This document shows, piece by piece, positions 25,492-33,359 of a stretch of DNA of 64,000 nt. The notes beneath the pieces were generated by a model, which saw only the letters and a list, made by a program, of their open reading frames with translations, ran no database searches and was not told where the DNA came from. Location: assembly GCA_020633555.1 (NCBI GenBank), contig JACKDL010000007.1, positions 161,243-225,242 on the forward strand. The letters are read 5' to 3'. How positions within the stretch are numbered: position 1 is the first letter of the stretch; the number at the start of each line of letters is the position of its first letter. This DNA is from Myxococcales bacterium. GTDB lineage: Bacteria; Myxococcota_A; Bradymonadia; UBA7976; UBA1532. Both the position numbers and the translations under genes were made by a program.

Positions 25492-26858
25492 CAGCCCGTC
25501 TCGTTGCGGCGCCGCAGCAACCGCTCCACCTCGGGCACCGCCGAGCGCAGCGCCACGATGACCACGTGGTCGCCCGCCTGGATGGTGGTCTTCCCGCTGG
25601 GGATGAGCACCGTGCCCTCGCGGATGATGCAGGCCACCAGCGCGTTGCGCGGCAGGCCCAGGGCGTACAGGGGCGTGTCGCAGGCCTCGCTGGTGAGCTC
25701 GGCCTCGAACTCGATGGCCTCGGCGGCGTCCTCCTCGCCCAGCGAGCGGGCGGCCACCACCCGGCCCTTGCGGATGAAGTGCAGGATGCTGCCCACCGCC
25801 AGCAGGCGCGGGCTGATGCACACGTCGATGCCCACGCCCTTCATCACCGGCACGTAGTCGCCCCGGTTGGTGGTGGCGATGACCCGCGCGGCGCCCATGC
25901 GCTTGGCGAGCAGGGCGCTCATGACGTTGGCCTCTTCGTCCTTGCCGGCGGCGACGAAGGCCTGCATCTCGCCCACGTTCTCTTCGCTCAAGAGGTGGGC
26001 GTCGGTGGGGTTGCCCTCGAGCACCACCGTGCGCGACAGCTCCTCGCCGATCCAGCGGGCCAGCCGCTGATCCTGCTCCAGCAGCTTGGGCCGCACGCCG
26101 CGGGCCTGCAGCTCGGCGGCCACGAAGCGGTTGATCTTCGAGCCCCCGGCCAGCAGCACCCGGCTGACGGGCGTGACCTTCACCCCCACGGCGCGCAGGA
26201 GCTGCTCCTCCTCGCCGGCGGGGGTCACGAGGTAGACCTCGTCGCCGGGCAGGATGACATCGTCGCCCCGAGGGATGATCACCTGGTCGCCGCGGTGGAT
26301 GGCGGCGATGAGGAGCTGGATGGCGGTGAAGCGCTCGCCCAGATCCATGAAGCGCATGCCGGCCAGCGGGCTCAGGTCGTCCACCTGCAGGCCCATGAGC
26401 TTCACCCGCCCGTCGGCGAAGTCCACCACCTCGGTCACCGCGGGGTAGCGCAGGAGCTGGAGGATCTTGTCCGCCGCTTCGCGCTCGGGGTTGATGGCCA
26501 GATCAATGGCCACCCGCTCATCGCCGAAGATGCGCTCGTCCATGTAGCTGGGGTCGCGCACGCGGGCGATCTTGATCATGCCTGAGGGCCCCAGGATGGC
26601 CGCCGTCAGGCAGGCCACCATGTTCACCTCGTCCACGTTGGTGACCGCCACCAGCATGTCGGCCTGGGCGACGCCGGCCTCTTCGAGCACCGTGGGGCGG
26701 GCGCCGTGGCCGCGCAGGCCCTGGATGTCCAGGCTCTCGGTGGCGCGGGCGAGCAGGGCCTCGTCGCGCTCGATCAGGACCACGTCGTGGCCCTCCTCCA
26801 CCAGGCGGGCGGCGATGTTGTAGCCCACCTGCCCGGCCCCGATGATGAGGATCTTCAC
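25491..26858 (-). CDS. trkA: Trk system potassium uptake regulator (RCK protein)
   Basis: The chosen start is the GTG at 26858 behind GGAGGA, giving VKILIIGAGQVG at the N-terminus; the frame extends 13 residues further but without a site. The 455 residues hold two RCK units, each with a Rossmann NAD-binding half (IIGAGQVGYNIA at about 5-16; LLAGGSKINRFVA at about 233-245) and a TrkA-C ligand half. It binds nucleotide and regulates TrkH. It leads the trkA-trkH unit and diverges from the MCE operon. Confidence 0.94.
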   Translation of the reverse strand: MKILIIGAGQVGYNIAARLVEEGHDVVLIERDEALLARATESLDIQGLRGHGARPTVLEEAGVAQADMLVAVTNVDEVNMVACLTAAILGPSGMIKIARVRDPSYMDERIFGDERVAIDLAINPEREAADKILQLLRYPAVTEVVDFADGRVKLMGLQVDDLSPLAGMRFMDLGERFTAIQLLIAAIHRGDQVIIPRGDDVILPGDEVYLVTPAGEEEQLLRAVGVKVTPVSRVLLAGGSKINRFVAAELQARGVRPKLLEQDQRLARWIGEELSRTVVLEGNPTDAHLLSEENVGEMQAFVAAGKDEEANVMSALLAKRMGAARVIATTNRGDYVPVMKGVGIDVCISPRLLAVGSILHFIRKGRVVAARSLGEEDAAEAIEFEAELTSEACDTPLYALGLPRNALVACIIREGTVLIPSGKTTIQAGDHVVIVALRSAVPEVERLLRRRNETG

Positions 26859-26933
26859 GCCGTCCTCCGCGCAGCCAGATCGGCGCGGGAGTAGCATGGG
26901 CGCCGCGCGACGGCAACGGCGGCGGGGCCGCGG

Positions 26934-26962
26934 TTGACAGGGCCCCCGCCCCCCTGCGACAC
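26934..26962 (+). promoter_or_regulatory. promoter for the MCE permease operon
   Basis: A perfect TTGACA -35 box lies at 26934-26939. The expected -10 region (26955-26962, TGCGACAC) is poor, so the -35 is the main evidence. Translation starts at 26993. Confidence 0.4.
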
Positions 26963-26992
26963 CGCAGGCCGGCCCTGTGCGCCGCCTGTGGA

Positions 26993-27778
26993 GTGCCCTT
27001 GTCCGTCCGCAAACCCATCGAGGCCGTCGGTCAGCGCGTCATCGACGTGATCGAGGGCGTGGGCAAGGCCACCCAGCTCTTCGCCGAGACCCTGGTGTGG
27101 GCCATCCGGCCGCCCTACCGCATCAAGATCCTGTTCAACGCCATGGAGTTCGTGGGCGTCGGTAGCCTGTTCATCGTGCTGCTCACGGGCATCTTCACGG
27201 GCGCGGTCTTCGCCCTGCAGGGGGCCATCGCCTTCCGGCTGTTCAACGCCGAGAGCCTGGTGGGCTCCACCGTGGCCATCTCGCTGGCCCGCGAGCTGTC
27301 GCCCGTGCTCACGGGGTTGATGGTGACCGGCCGGGCCGGCAGCGGCATCGCCACCGAGCTGGGCACCATGCGCGTCACCGAGCAGATCGACGCGCTGTAC
27401 ACCATGGCGGTCAACCCCGTGCAGTACCTGGTGGTGCCGCGCTTCGTGGCGGGCCTCATCGTGGTGCCCGCCCTGAGCGTGCTGTTCACCCTGGTGGGCA
27501 TGGTGGGCGCCTACTTCGTGGGCGTGGTGCTGCTGGGCATCGACGAGGGCATCTTCGTGGAGAAGGTGAAGCTGTATGTGGATCCGCCCGACCTGTTCAG
27601 CGGGATCCTCAAGGCCTTCGTGTTCGGGGGCATCCTGACCATGGTGGGATGCTATAAGGGCTTCTACGCCAGCGGGGGAGCCCGTGGCGTCGGGCTCGCG
27701 ACCACCCAGTCGGTGGTGGTCTCGAGCGTGCTCATCCTGATCTCCGACTACTTCCTGACCGCGCTGATGTTCGAATGA
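26993..27778 (+). CDS. mlaE: MlaE-family ABC permease for lipid transport
   Basis: The 261-residue membrane protein has the MlaE permease fold with about five helices. Family landmarks are GVGSLFIVLLTGIFTG, ARELSPVLTGLMVTGRAG and ELGTMRVTEQIDAL, and the ending SSVLILISDYFLTALMF. The known role is the inner-membrane part of an MCE lipid transporter. The GTG at 26993 gives PLSVRKPIEA; a TTG two codons later is an alternative. The stop overlaps the ATG of the MCE gene by four bases. The ATPase gene usually next to it (mlaF) is missing here. Confidence 0.92.
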   Translation: MPLSVRKPIEAVGQRVIDVIEGVGKATQLFAETLVWAIRPPYRIKILFNAMEFVGVGSLFIVLLTGIFTGAVFALQGAIAFRLFNAESLVGSTVAISLARELSPVLTGLMVTGRAGSGIATELGTMRVTEQIDALYTMAVNPVQYLVVPRFVAGLIVVPALSVLFTLVGMVGAYFVGVVLLGIDEGIFVEKVKLYVDPPDLFSGILKAFVFGGILTMVGCYKGFYASGGARGVGLATTQSVVVSSVLILISDYFLTALMFE

Positions 27779-29283
27779 GGTCCATCTTCACCCCCTTCAC
27801 GGTCGGGCTGCTCGTCATCGGCGGGCTGGTGGGCTACCTGTGGATGTTCGGCCAGATCAAGGGCGGCATCGACGAGGACGGCGCCGGCTACAAGGTCTCG
27901 GCGGTCTTCAAGGACGTCACCGGGCTGGCCGAGAAGTCGCGGGTGGTCATCGCCGGCATCAACGTGGGCCAGATCGACCGCATCGAGCTCGAGGGCAACC
28001 AGGCCCGCGTGTGGCTGCTGGTCAACACGCCGCTGAAGAGCGACGCCCAGATCGCCAAGCGCTCCGCCGGCCTGCTGGGCGAGTTCTACCTGGAGCTCAC
28101 CCCGGGCTACATGGGCACGCCGCTGAAGGATGGCGACGAGATCAAGAACGTCATCTACGACGCCTCGACGTCCGAGCTGATGAACGAGGTCCAGGCCATC
28201 ACCAAGAACGTCAAGGACATCACCGACGCCCTGAACCGGGTGGTGACCGTCGACGGCGGCGAGCAGAAGATCAAAGACATCCTCGAGGACGTCCGCCAGA
28301 GCGTGGCCGAGCTGAACCGGGCCATTGGCGAGAACGGGCCCAAGATCGACCGGATGGTGGACAACGTGCTGTCGGCCACGAAGCAGGCCGAGCAGTTCAC
28401 CGCCGAGTTCCGCCGCGACGCGCGGGTGATCATGGCCGACGCGCGCCAGGTGACCAGTGACGCCAAGGCCATCACCGGCAACGTCCGTGAGCTGGTGGGC
28501 CGCAACGCGCCCGAGGTCGAAGGCAGCTTCGACGGCATCAAGGGCGCGGTGGGCCGGCTGCAGGGGGCGCTGGACAAGCTGGACGGGGCCCTGACGAGCA
28601 CCCAGAGCATCGCCGCGAAGATCGACAACGGCCAGGGCACCCTGGGCAAGTTGGTCAACGACGATCGCCTGGTGGAGAGCGTCAACGAGCTGGTGGACGA
28701 GTCGGGCCGCTTCCTGCGCCGGCTCACCCGGCTGCAGGTGGTGGTGGCCATGCGCGCCGACTGGTACGTCAACCAGGCCGACGCCAAGACCTTCTTCGAG
28801 GTGCGGCTGCAGCCGCGGCCCGACAAGTACTACAGCCTGCAGCTCGTGGACGATCCGCGGGGCCGGTCGAGCTTCGTGCGCCGGGTGCGTACCAGCAGCG
28901 CCAGCGACACCGACCCCCTGGTCAGCGAGCAGGAGCGCGTCACCGAGGACCGCTTCCGCCTGTCGCTGCAGTTCGCCAAGCGCATGTGGTTCTTCCAGGG
29001 GCGCATCGGGATCATCGAGAGCAGCGGCGGCGTGGGGATGGACTTCTTCCTCTTCGACGACGCCCTGGAGCTGTCGGCCGACGTGTTCGACCTGGACGCC
29101 GCGGCCAACCCGCGGGTGCGGGCCATGGGGGCGGTGCGGTTCTTCACGCATCTGTACATCACCGGCGGCATCGACGACGTGTTCAACGACGACCTGCGCG
29201 ACTGGTTCATCGGGGCCGGTGTGCGCTTCACCGACGACGACCTGGTGGCCATCATGGCGGCCGCGCCCACGCCGTCGCTTTGA
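27775..29283 (+). CDS. MCE (MlaD-like) protein with long coiled coil and extra C-terminal domain
   Basis: The 502-residue protein has one N-terminal membrane helix (about 7-27) and an MCE domain (about 38-115: YKVSAVFKDVTGL, VVIAGINVGQID). A long helical region follows (about 130-320) that probably forms the tunnel or coiled coil. A C-terminal beta-rich domain runs from about 330-502 (FFEVRLQPRPDKYYSLQLV, FRLSLQFAKRMWFFQGRIG, WFIGAGVRFTDDD). Standard MlaD is about 180 residues, so this is a long MCE form able to span the periplasm. The C-terminal strands look like a partial outer-membrane barrel, as seen in deltaproteobacterial relatives. A strong terminator follows. Confidence 0.9.
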   Translation: MRSIFTPFTVGLLVIGGLVGYLWMFGQIKGGIDEDGAGYKVSAVFKDVTGLAEKSRVVIAGINVGQIDRIELEGNQARVWLLVNTPLKSDAQIAKRSAGLLGEFYLELTPGYMGTPLKDGDEIKNVIYDASTSELMNEVQAITKNVKDITDALNRVVTVDGGEQKIKDILEDVRQSVAELNRAIGENGPKIDRMVDNVLSATKQAEQFTAEFRRDARVIMADARQVTSDAKAITGNVRELVGRNAPEVEGSFDGIKGAVGRLQGALDKLDGALTSTQSIAAKIDNGQGTLGKLVNDDRLVESVNELVDESGRFLRRLTRLQVVVAMRADWYVNQADAKTFFEVRLQPRPDKYYSLQLVDDPRGRSSFVRRVRTSSASDTDPLVSEQERVTEDRFRLSLQFAKRMWFFQGRIGIIESSGGVGMDFFLFDDALELSADVFDLDAAANPRVRAMGAVRFFTHLYITGGIDDVFNDDLRDWFIGAGVRFTDDDLVAIMAAAPTPSL

Positions 29284-29290
29284 TGCGCCG

Positions 29291-29313
29291 GGCCCGCGGG
29301 TCCGCGGGCCTTT
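29291..29313 (+). terminator. intrinsic terminator after the MCE gene
   Basis: GGCCCGCGG and CCGCGGGCC form a nine-base-pair stem with a two-base loop, followed by TTT. It starts eight bases after the stop. Confidence 0.75.
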
Positions 29314-29319
29314 GCGCAA

Positions 29320-29348
29320 TTGACACCCGCAGGGGCCGCCGCTAGTCT
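29320..29348 (+). promoter_or_regulatory. sigma-70 promoter of the yceD-rpmF-plsX-fabH operon
   Basis: TTGACA at 29320-29325 and TAGTCT at 29343-29348 are separated by 17 bases. It is the best promoter match in the window. Transcription should start near 29355, 30 bases before the first gene. Confidence 0.75.
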
Positions 29349-29384
29349 CCGCGTCCGTTTGCCCACCCGCCACTCGGGGGACCC

Positions 29385-29954
29385 ATGGCGCGTCACGCGC
29401 TCAGCTTCAAGTTCCGCCTCGAGGAGCTGACCCAGGAGGGTCGCGCCTTTGAGGACGAGATCGCCCAGGCCGACGTGGCCGAGGCGGTCGAGGGGCTTGT
29501 GGGTGCGCTGGGTTACCGCGCCCTGAAGGTCGCCCAGGTGACCGGTACAGCGTACCGGGTGCAGGGCGACGAGGTGGTCATCCACGGCAGCCTGGCGACC
29601 GAGGTCGGCTTCGACTGCGGGCGCTGCCTGAACGAGCGGGTGCTGGCGGTGAGCGCCGCTTTCAACCACCTGCTGGTGAAGCGCAAGAAGGGCGCCAAGG
29701 TGGACGCCGAGAACGAGCTGGTGGTCGAGGACGACCTGCTCGACGAGCCGGACGTGGAAGGCTACGACGGCGAGCACATCGATCTGACCGACCTGATCCG
29801 CGAGGATCTGGTCCTGGCCATGCCCATGAACCCCACCTGCGAGGACGTCGCGGACGTGGAGTGCCAGGGCCCGGCCTTGCCCGAGCAGTCGCCCGAGGAG
29901 ACCATCGATCCCCGGTGGGCGCCTCTGCTCGAGCTGAAGAAGAAGCTGACCTGA
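29385..29954 (+). CDS. YceD-family protein (DUF177)
   Basis: The 189-residue soluble protein belongs to the YceD/DUF177 family, which almost always precedes rpmF. Landmarks are GSLATEVGFDCGRCLNERV (about 65-83), the acidic EDDLLDEPDVEGYDGEHIDLTDL run, LVLAMPMNPTCED, and the closing DPRWAPLLELKKKL. Two Cys in CGRC and a later Cys may bind metal. In plants and some bacteria the family is linked to 23S rRNA processing. It opens the ribosome/lipid synthesis operon and starts at an ATG in GGGGGACCCATGG. Confidence 0.92.
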   Translation: MARHALSFKFRLEELTQEGRAFEDEIAQADVAEAVEGLVGALGYRALKVAQVTGTAYRVQGDEVVIHGSLATEVGFDCGRCLNERVLAVSAAFNHLLVKRKKGAKVDAENELVVEDDLLDEPDVEGYDGEHIDLTDLIREDLVLAMPMNPTCEDVADVECQGPALPEQSPEETIDPRWAPLLELKKKLT

Positions 29955-29974
29955 GACCCTGATTTTCAATGATT

Positions 29975-29996
29975 CCAGTGGGTTCAAGCCCGCTGG
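29975..29996 (+). promoter_or_regulatory. hairpin in the rpmF leader
   Basis: CCAGTGGG and CCCGCTGG pair (eight pairs, one T-G) around TTCAAG, 20 bases after the yceD stop and 21 before rpmF. It may tune processing or translation of L32. Confidence 0.4.
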
Positions 29997-30017
29997 CAGC
30001 CAGACGAGGTTGACCAA

Positions 30018-30206
30018 ATGGCCGTTCCCAAGCGACGCAAGAGCAAGGCCAAGCGCGACAGCCGGCGTGCGACCCACAAGATCAGCGCCAAGGCCTACAA
30101 CGAGTGCGAGAAGTGCGGCGCTTCGAAGGAGGCCCACCGGGTCTGCACCAGCTGCGGCTGGTACAAGGACCGCTACGTCCTGCCGGTGGTCGAAGTCGAG
30201 GCCTGA
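30018..30206 (+). CDS. rpmF: 50S ribosomal protein L32
   Basis: The 62-residue protein starts MAVPKRRKSKAKRDSRR, the hallmark of L32. It has a zinc ribbon with four Cys in two pairs (CEKCG and CTSCG), so this is the zinc-binding form. It sits between yceD and plsX as in most bacteria. Confidence 0.98.
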   Translation: MAVPKRRKSKAKRDSRRATHKISAKAYNECEKCGASKEAHRVCTSCGWYKDRYVLPVVEVEA

Positions 30207-30223
30207 GGCGCTGAGCGCCCTCG

Positions 30224-31339
30224 GTGACCACTCCGCCCCCTGAGGCCCAGGCGGCCGCGCCGGTCCTGCCGGTGGCGGTGGACGCCATGGGCGGTGACCG
30301 CGGCGTCGAGGCTGTGGTGGCCGGGGCGCTGCGCGCGTGCGGCGAGGGCTTGGGGCCGCTGCTCCTGGTCGGCGACGAGGCGCGCATTCAGGCGGCCCTG
30401 GCCGAGGCCGGTGGCGGCGACGCGCCGATCCGGATCGTCCACGCCAGCGAGGTGATCGGCATGGCCGAGCACCCGGGGCGGGCCGCCCGCACCAAGCGCG
30501 ACAGCTCCATGCACGTGGGCTTCCGGCTGGTCAAGGATGGCCAGGCGGCGGGCTTCGTGTCGGCGGGCAACACCGGCGCCATGATGGCGGTGGGCTTGCT
30601 GACCCTGCGTCGCCTGCCCGGCTGCGACCGGCCGGCCATCGCGAGCTGTCTGCCCACGGCCAAAGGCCACGTGGTGCTGCTCGACATGGGCGCCAACGTG
30701 GACTGCCGCGCCAGCCACCTGGCGCAGTTCGCGCTCATGGGCGCGGCCTACGCCGAAGCCCGGCTGGGCAAGGACCGCCCCACGGTGGCCTTGCTGAGCA
30801 ACGGCACGGAACCCACCAAAGGCACCGAGACCCTGCGCGAGGCCCACCGCCTGCTGAGCGCCACCGATCTGCGCTACGTGGGCTACATCGAGGGGCGCGA
30901 CCTCTTGATGGGCGACGTGGACGTGGTGGTGACGGACGGCTTCGTGGGCAACGTGGTGCTGAAGCTGGCCGAGGGCATCGCCCTGGCGCTGCTCGACCGC
31001 GTGCGCGAGACCCTGAAGGGCGACTGGCTGGGCACGCTGGGGGCCGCGCTCATGCGGCGCGCCCTGAAGAAGCTGAGCGCCGAGCTGGACTGGAAGAACA
31101 TCGGCGGCGCCCCGCTGCTGGGCCTGGAAGGGCTGGCGGTGGTGGCGCACGGCGGCTCCGGCCCCGACGCCATCGCGGCCGCCATCGGGGCCTGTCGGCA
31201 GACCGCGGCCTTCGATCTGGCCAGCCGCCTGAAGGCCGGCCTGGCCGAGATGGGCCTGACCGACGACACCACGAGCACCTCCGAGCTGCCCTTGGCCCGA
31301 GCGAGCGGCGTCTTCGACACGGTCACCCGCGAGGAATGA
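30224..31339 (+). CDS. plsX: phosphate acyltransferase
   Basis: PlsX makes acyl-phosphate from acyl-ACP, the first step of phospholipid synthesis with PlsY. The 371-residue protein shows LPVAVDAMGGDRG near the N-terminus, then SAGNTGAMMAVGLLTL, VLLDMGANVDCR, LLSNGTEPTKGTE and VTDGFVGNVVLKLAEG. The start is a GTG 17 bases after rpmF. Compared with the family it has an Ala/Pro-rich N-terminal extension of about 15 residues and a C-terminal extension of about 20. Its stop overlaps the fabH start by four bases (ATGA). Confidence 0.96.
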   Translation: MTTPPPEAQAAAPVLPVAVDAMGGDRGVEAVVAGALRACGEGLGPLLLVGDEARIQAALAEAGGGDAPIRIVHASEVIGMAEHPGRAARTKRDSSMHVGFRLVKDGQAAGFVSAGNTGAMMAVGLLTLRRLPGCDRPAIASCLPTAKGHVVLLDMGANVDCRASHLAQFALMGAAYAEARLGKDRPTVALLSNGTEPTKGTETLREAHRLLSATDLRYVGYIEGRDLLMGDVDVVVTDGFVGNVVLKLAEGIALALLDRVRETLKGDWLGTLGAALMRRALKKLSAELDWKNIGGAPLLGLEGLAVVAHGGSGPDAIAAAIGACRQTAAFDLASRLKAGLAEMGLTDDTTSTSELPLARASGVFDTVTREE

Positions 31340-32304
31340 CCGCCGAGCGGCCGCGCGCGGTGTTCGCGGGCCTGGGTGCGGCCTGCCCCCCTGACTTTGA
31401 AGACAACGTCACGCTGGCCGCCCGGCTGGGGGTGGATCCCGCCTGGATCCGCCGCCGCACCGGGATCGAGCGGCGGGGGCGCCTGGCCCCGGGGGCGCGG
31501 CTGTCGGATCTGGCCACTGCGGCCGCCCACGAGGCGCTGGCTGCGGCCCACCGCACACCGTCTGAGGTCGACCTGATCCTGGCGGCCACCACCACCCCCG
31601 ACGAGCTGACCCCGGGCCTGGCGCCGCGCCTGCAGGCCGCCCTGGGGGCCCGGCCCACCGGTGGGGCGGTGGATCTGGCGGCGGCCTGCACGGGTTTCCT
31701 GGCGGGGCTGCAGCTCGCGCGCGGTCAGATCGAGGCTGGCCTGGCGCAGACGGTGCTGCTGGTGGGGGCCGACCGGCCGAGCGCCTGGCTGGCCCCGGAG
31801 GATCGCGACACCCAGGTGCTCTTCGCCGACGGGGCGGGCGCGGTGGTGCTGGTGGCTGCGCCGGGTGAGCGGGGGCTGCTGGCGCACCACAGCGTGGTGG
31901 ATGGCAGCGCCGCGGGCGTCCTGGCGACGGTGGGCGGGGGCGGGCTGGATCCCCAGGCGCGGCCGCGGCTGCACATGAACGGCGGCGTGGTCTACCGGCG
32001 GGCGGCCCGGGACGTGGCCCAGGCCGCGCGCGCCGCCTGCGGCGCCCTGGGCTGGCCCGTGGGGGCCGTGCAGTGGTGGGTGCCCCATCAGGCCAACGCC
32101 CGGGTCAGCGCAGCGCTCTCCCGCCGGCTGGGGCTGGCCCCGGAGCGGGTGATCGCGCACCTGGCGGAGGTGGGCAATACCAGCGCCGCGAGCATCCCCC
32201 TGGCGCTCCACGCCCATCGGGGCCGGTTCGCCCCGGGGGACTCGATGGTGCTCTGCGGGTTGGGCGCTGGGCTGGTGGCGACGGCGGTGGCGCTGCGCTG
32301 GTAG
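31336..32304 (+). CDS. fabH: 3-oxoacyl-ACP synthase III
   Basis: FabH starts fatty acid chains by condensing acetyl-CoA (or another short acyl-CoA) with malonyl-ACP. The 322-residue thiolase-fold protein has the Cys-His-Asn triad: C118 (DLAAACTGFL), H251 (VPHQAN) and N281 (GNTSAAS). The chain begins at the ATG that overlaps the plsX stop; the longer open frame upstream is not used. It is the last gene of the operon and converges with the CsgG-like pair. Confidence 0.95.
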   Translation: MTAERPRAVFAGLGAACPPDFEDNVTLAARLGVDPAWIRRRTGIERRGRLAPGARLSDLATAAAHEALAAAHRTPSEVDLILAATTTPDELTPGLAPRLQAALGARPTGGAVDLAAACTGFLAGLQLARGQIEAGLAQTVLLVGADRPSAWLAPEDRDTQVLFADGAGAVVLVAAPGERGLLAHHSVVDGSAAGVLATVGGGGLDPQARPRLHMNGGVVYRRAARDVAQAARAACGALGWPVGAVQWWVPHQANARVSAALSRRLGLAPERVIAHLAEVGNTSAASIPLALHAHRGRFAPGDSMVLCGLGAGLVATAVALRW

Positions 32305-32310
32305 CCCCGC

Positions 32311-33351
32311 TCAGAAGGTGCCCGACAGCCCCGCGGTGGCGCCCCCGCCGACGGCGGGCGCCAGATCCAGGTTGATGGTCTCGGCGTCCACCCCGGTCAC
32401 GTAGGCGTCCACCACGCTCACCAGCCACACCGCGCCCAGCCCGGCGAGCATCCAGTTGGTGCGCTCGAAGTGGGCGTTGGCGTCTTCGCGACGGTCCACG
32501 GTGTCGGCTCGGTTCTCGTTGTACTCGTCGGCGGCGGTCTTCCCCAGGACGGCTGAGGTGATGGCCCCCGCAGCCAGCCCCCCGAACAGGGCCAGGTAGG
32601 TGACCCCCCGGGCGGTGTCCCCGTTGTAGAGCTGCCCCCAGCCCGGGAGGGCCGCCGAGCGCGCCGCCGCGCCGCCCTTGCTCTTCACCTCGATGACATC
32701 CTTCGACAGGGCCACCATGCCGGCGCGGGGGAAGTTCTGATCCGCCGCGGTCAGGATGCGGCCCGTGCGGGTGTCGACCACGCGGGCGGCCACCACGAAG
32801 TCGCTGCCCACGGTGCTGACGCTGCCCAGGACCACCGACGAGGCACCCAGCAGGCGCCCCACCGACGCGGCCCCCTTGGCCACGTCCTTCTTCTGCCGCT
32901 CGAGCTCCTCGACCAGCGCGTCCAGACGGCTGCGCTCCACCTGCAGGATGGCCGGATCGAGGGCCAGGCGGCTGCCCAGCAGCTCACTGCTGATGCGGCC
33001 CAGCTTGAGCTCCCGGGCGGTGTCGTCGATGGCGTCGAAGGGCAGCACCGCGATGCGCTTGAAGCCGTCGACGGCGTCCTGCTGGCCCCCGACGGTCTGG
33101 GCGATCTGCTGCGCCAGGCGGCCGACGCCCCGCTGAATGGGGTTGCCCGACGGCTCAGCCGCGGGCCGAGCGGCGACGACCGGAGCCGCGGGGATCGCCG
33201 CCTCGACGGCCGCCTCGCCCGCCGCCGCGGCGGCGGCGCCGGCTGCGTTCTTCGCCCGCTGGCCGATCTTCCCGGGGATCTGGCTCGGGGTCTGGGCCAG
33301 GGCCGAGCCGGCGCACAGGCTGAGGACGAGCAGGGAGGTAATGGGGCGCAT
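32311..33351 (-). CDS. exported CsgG/FlgO-like protein with C-terminal membrane segments
   Basis: The 346-residue protein has a signal peptide (ending GSALAQTP), an Ala-rich linker, and a CsgG/FlgO-like alpha/beta domain at about 95-225 (KRIAVLPFDAID, LQVERSRLDALVEELERQ, LGASSVVLGSVSTVGSDFVVAARVVDTRTG). This last run is the typical core of the family. The C-terminal part has two hydrophobic segments, about 255-275 (GVTYLALFGGLAAGAITSAV) and 305-320, as in outer-membrane-associated proteins with an ALPGWGQLYNGD motif. It is eight bases downstream of the second CsgG-like gene. It may be part of an outer-membrane secretion or assembly complex; the substrate is unknown. Confidence 0.8.
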   Translation of the reverse strand: MRPITSLLVLSLCAGSALAQTPSQIPGKIGQRAKNAAGAAAAAAGEAAVEAAIPAAPVVAARPAAEPSGNPIQRGVGRLAQQIAQTVGGQQDAVDGFKRIAVLPFDAIDDTARELKLGRISSELLGSRLALDPAILQVERSRLDALVEELERQKKDVAKGAASVGRLLGASSVVLGSVSTVGSDFVVAARVVDTRTGRILTAADQNFPRAGMVALSKDVIEVKSKGGAAARSAALPGWGQLYNGDTARGVTYLALFGGLAAGAITSAVLGKTAADEYNENRADTVDRREDANAHFERTNWMLAGLGAVWLVSVVDAYVTGVDAETINLDLAPAVGGGATAGLSGTF

Positions 33352-33359
33352 GACGTCTC

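Noticed and set aside
29975..30000. tRNA-like GGGTTCAAGCCC before rpmF
   Set aside because: A seven-base T loop would leave a mismatched stem, and no acceptor, D or anticodon arm is present, so it is treated as a simple hairpin.
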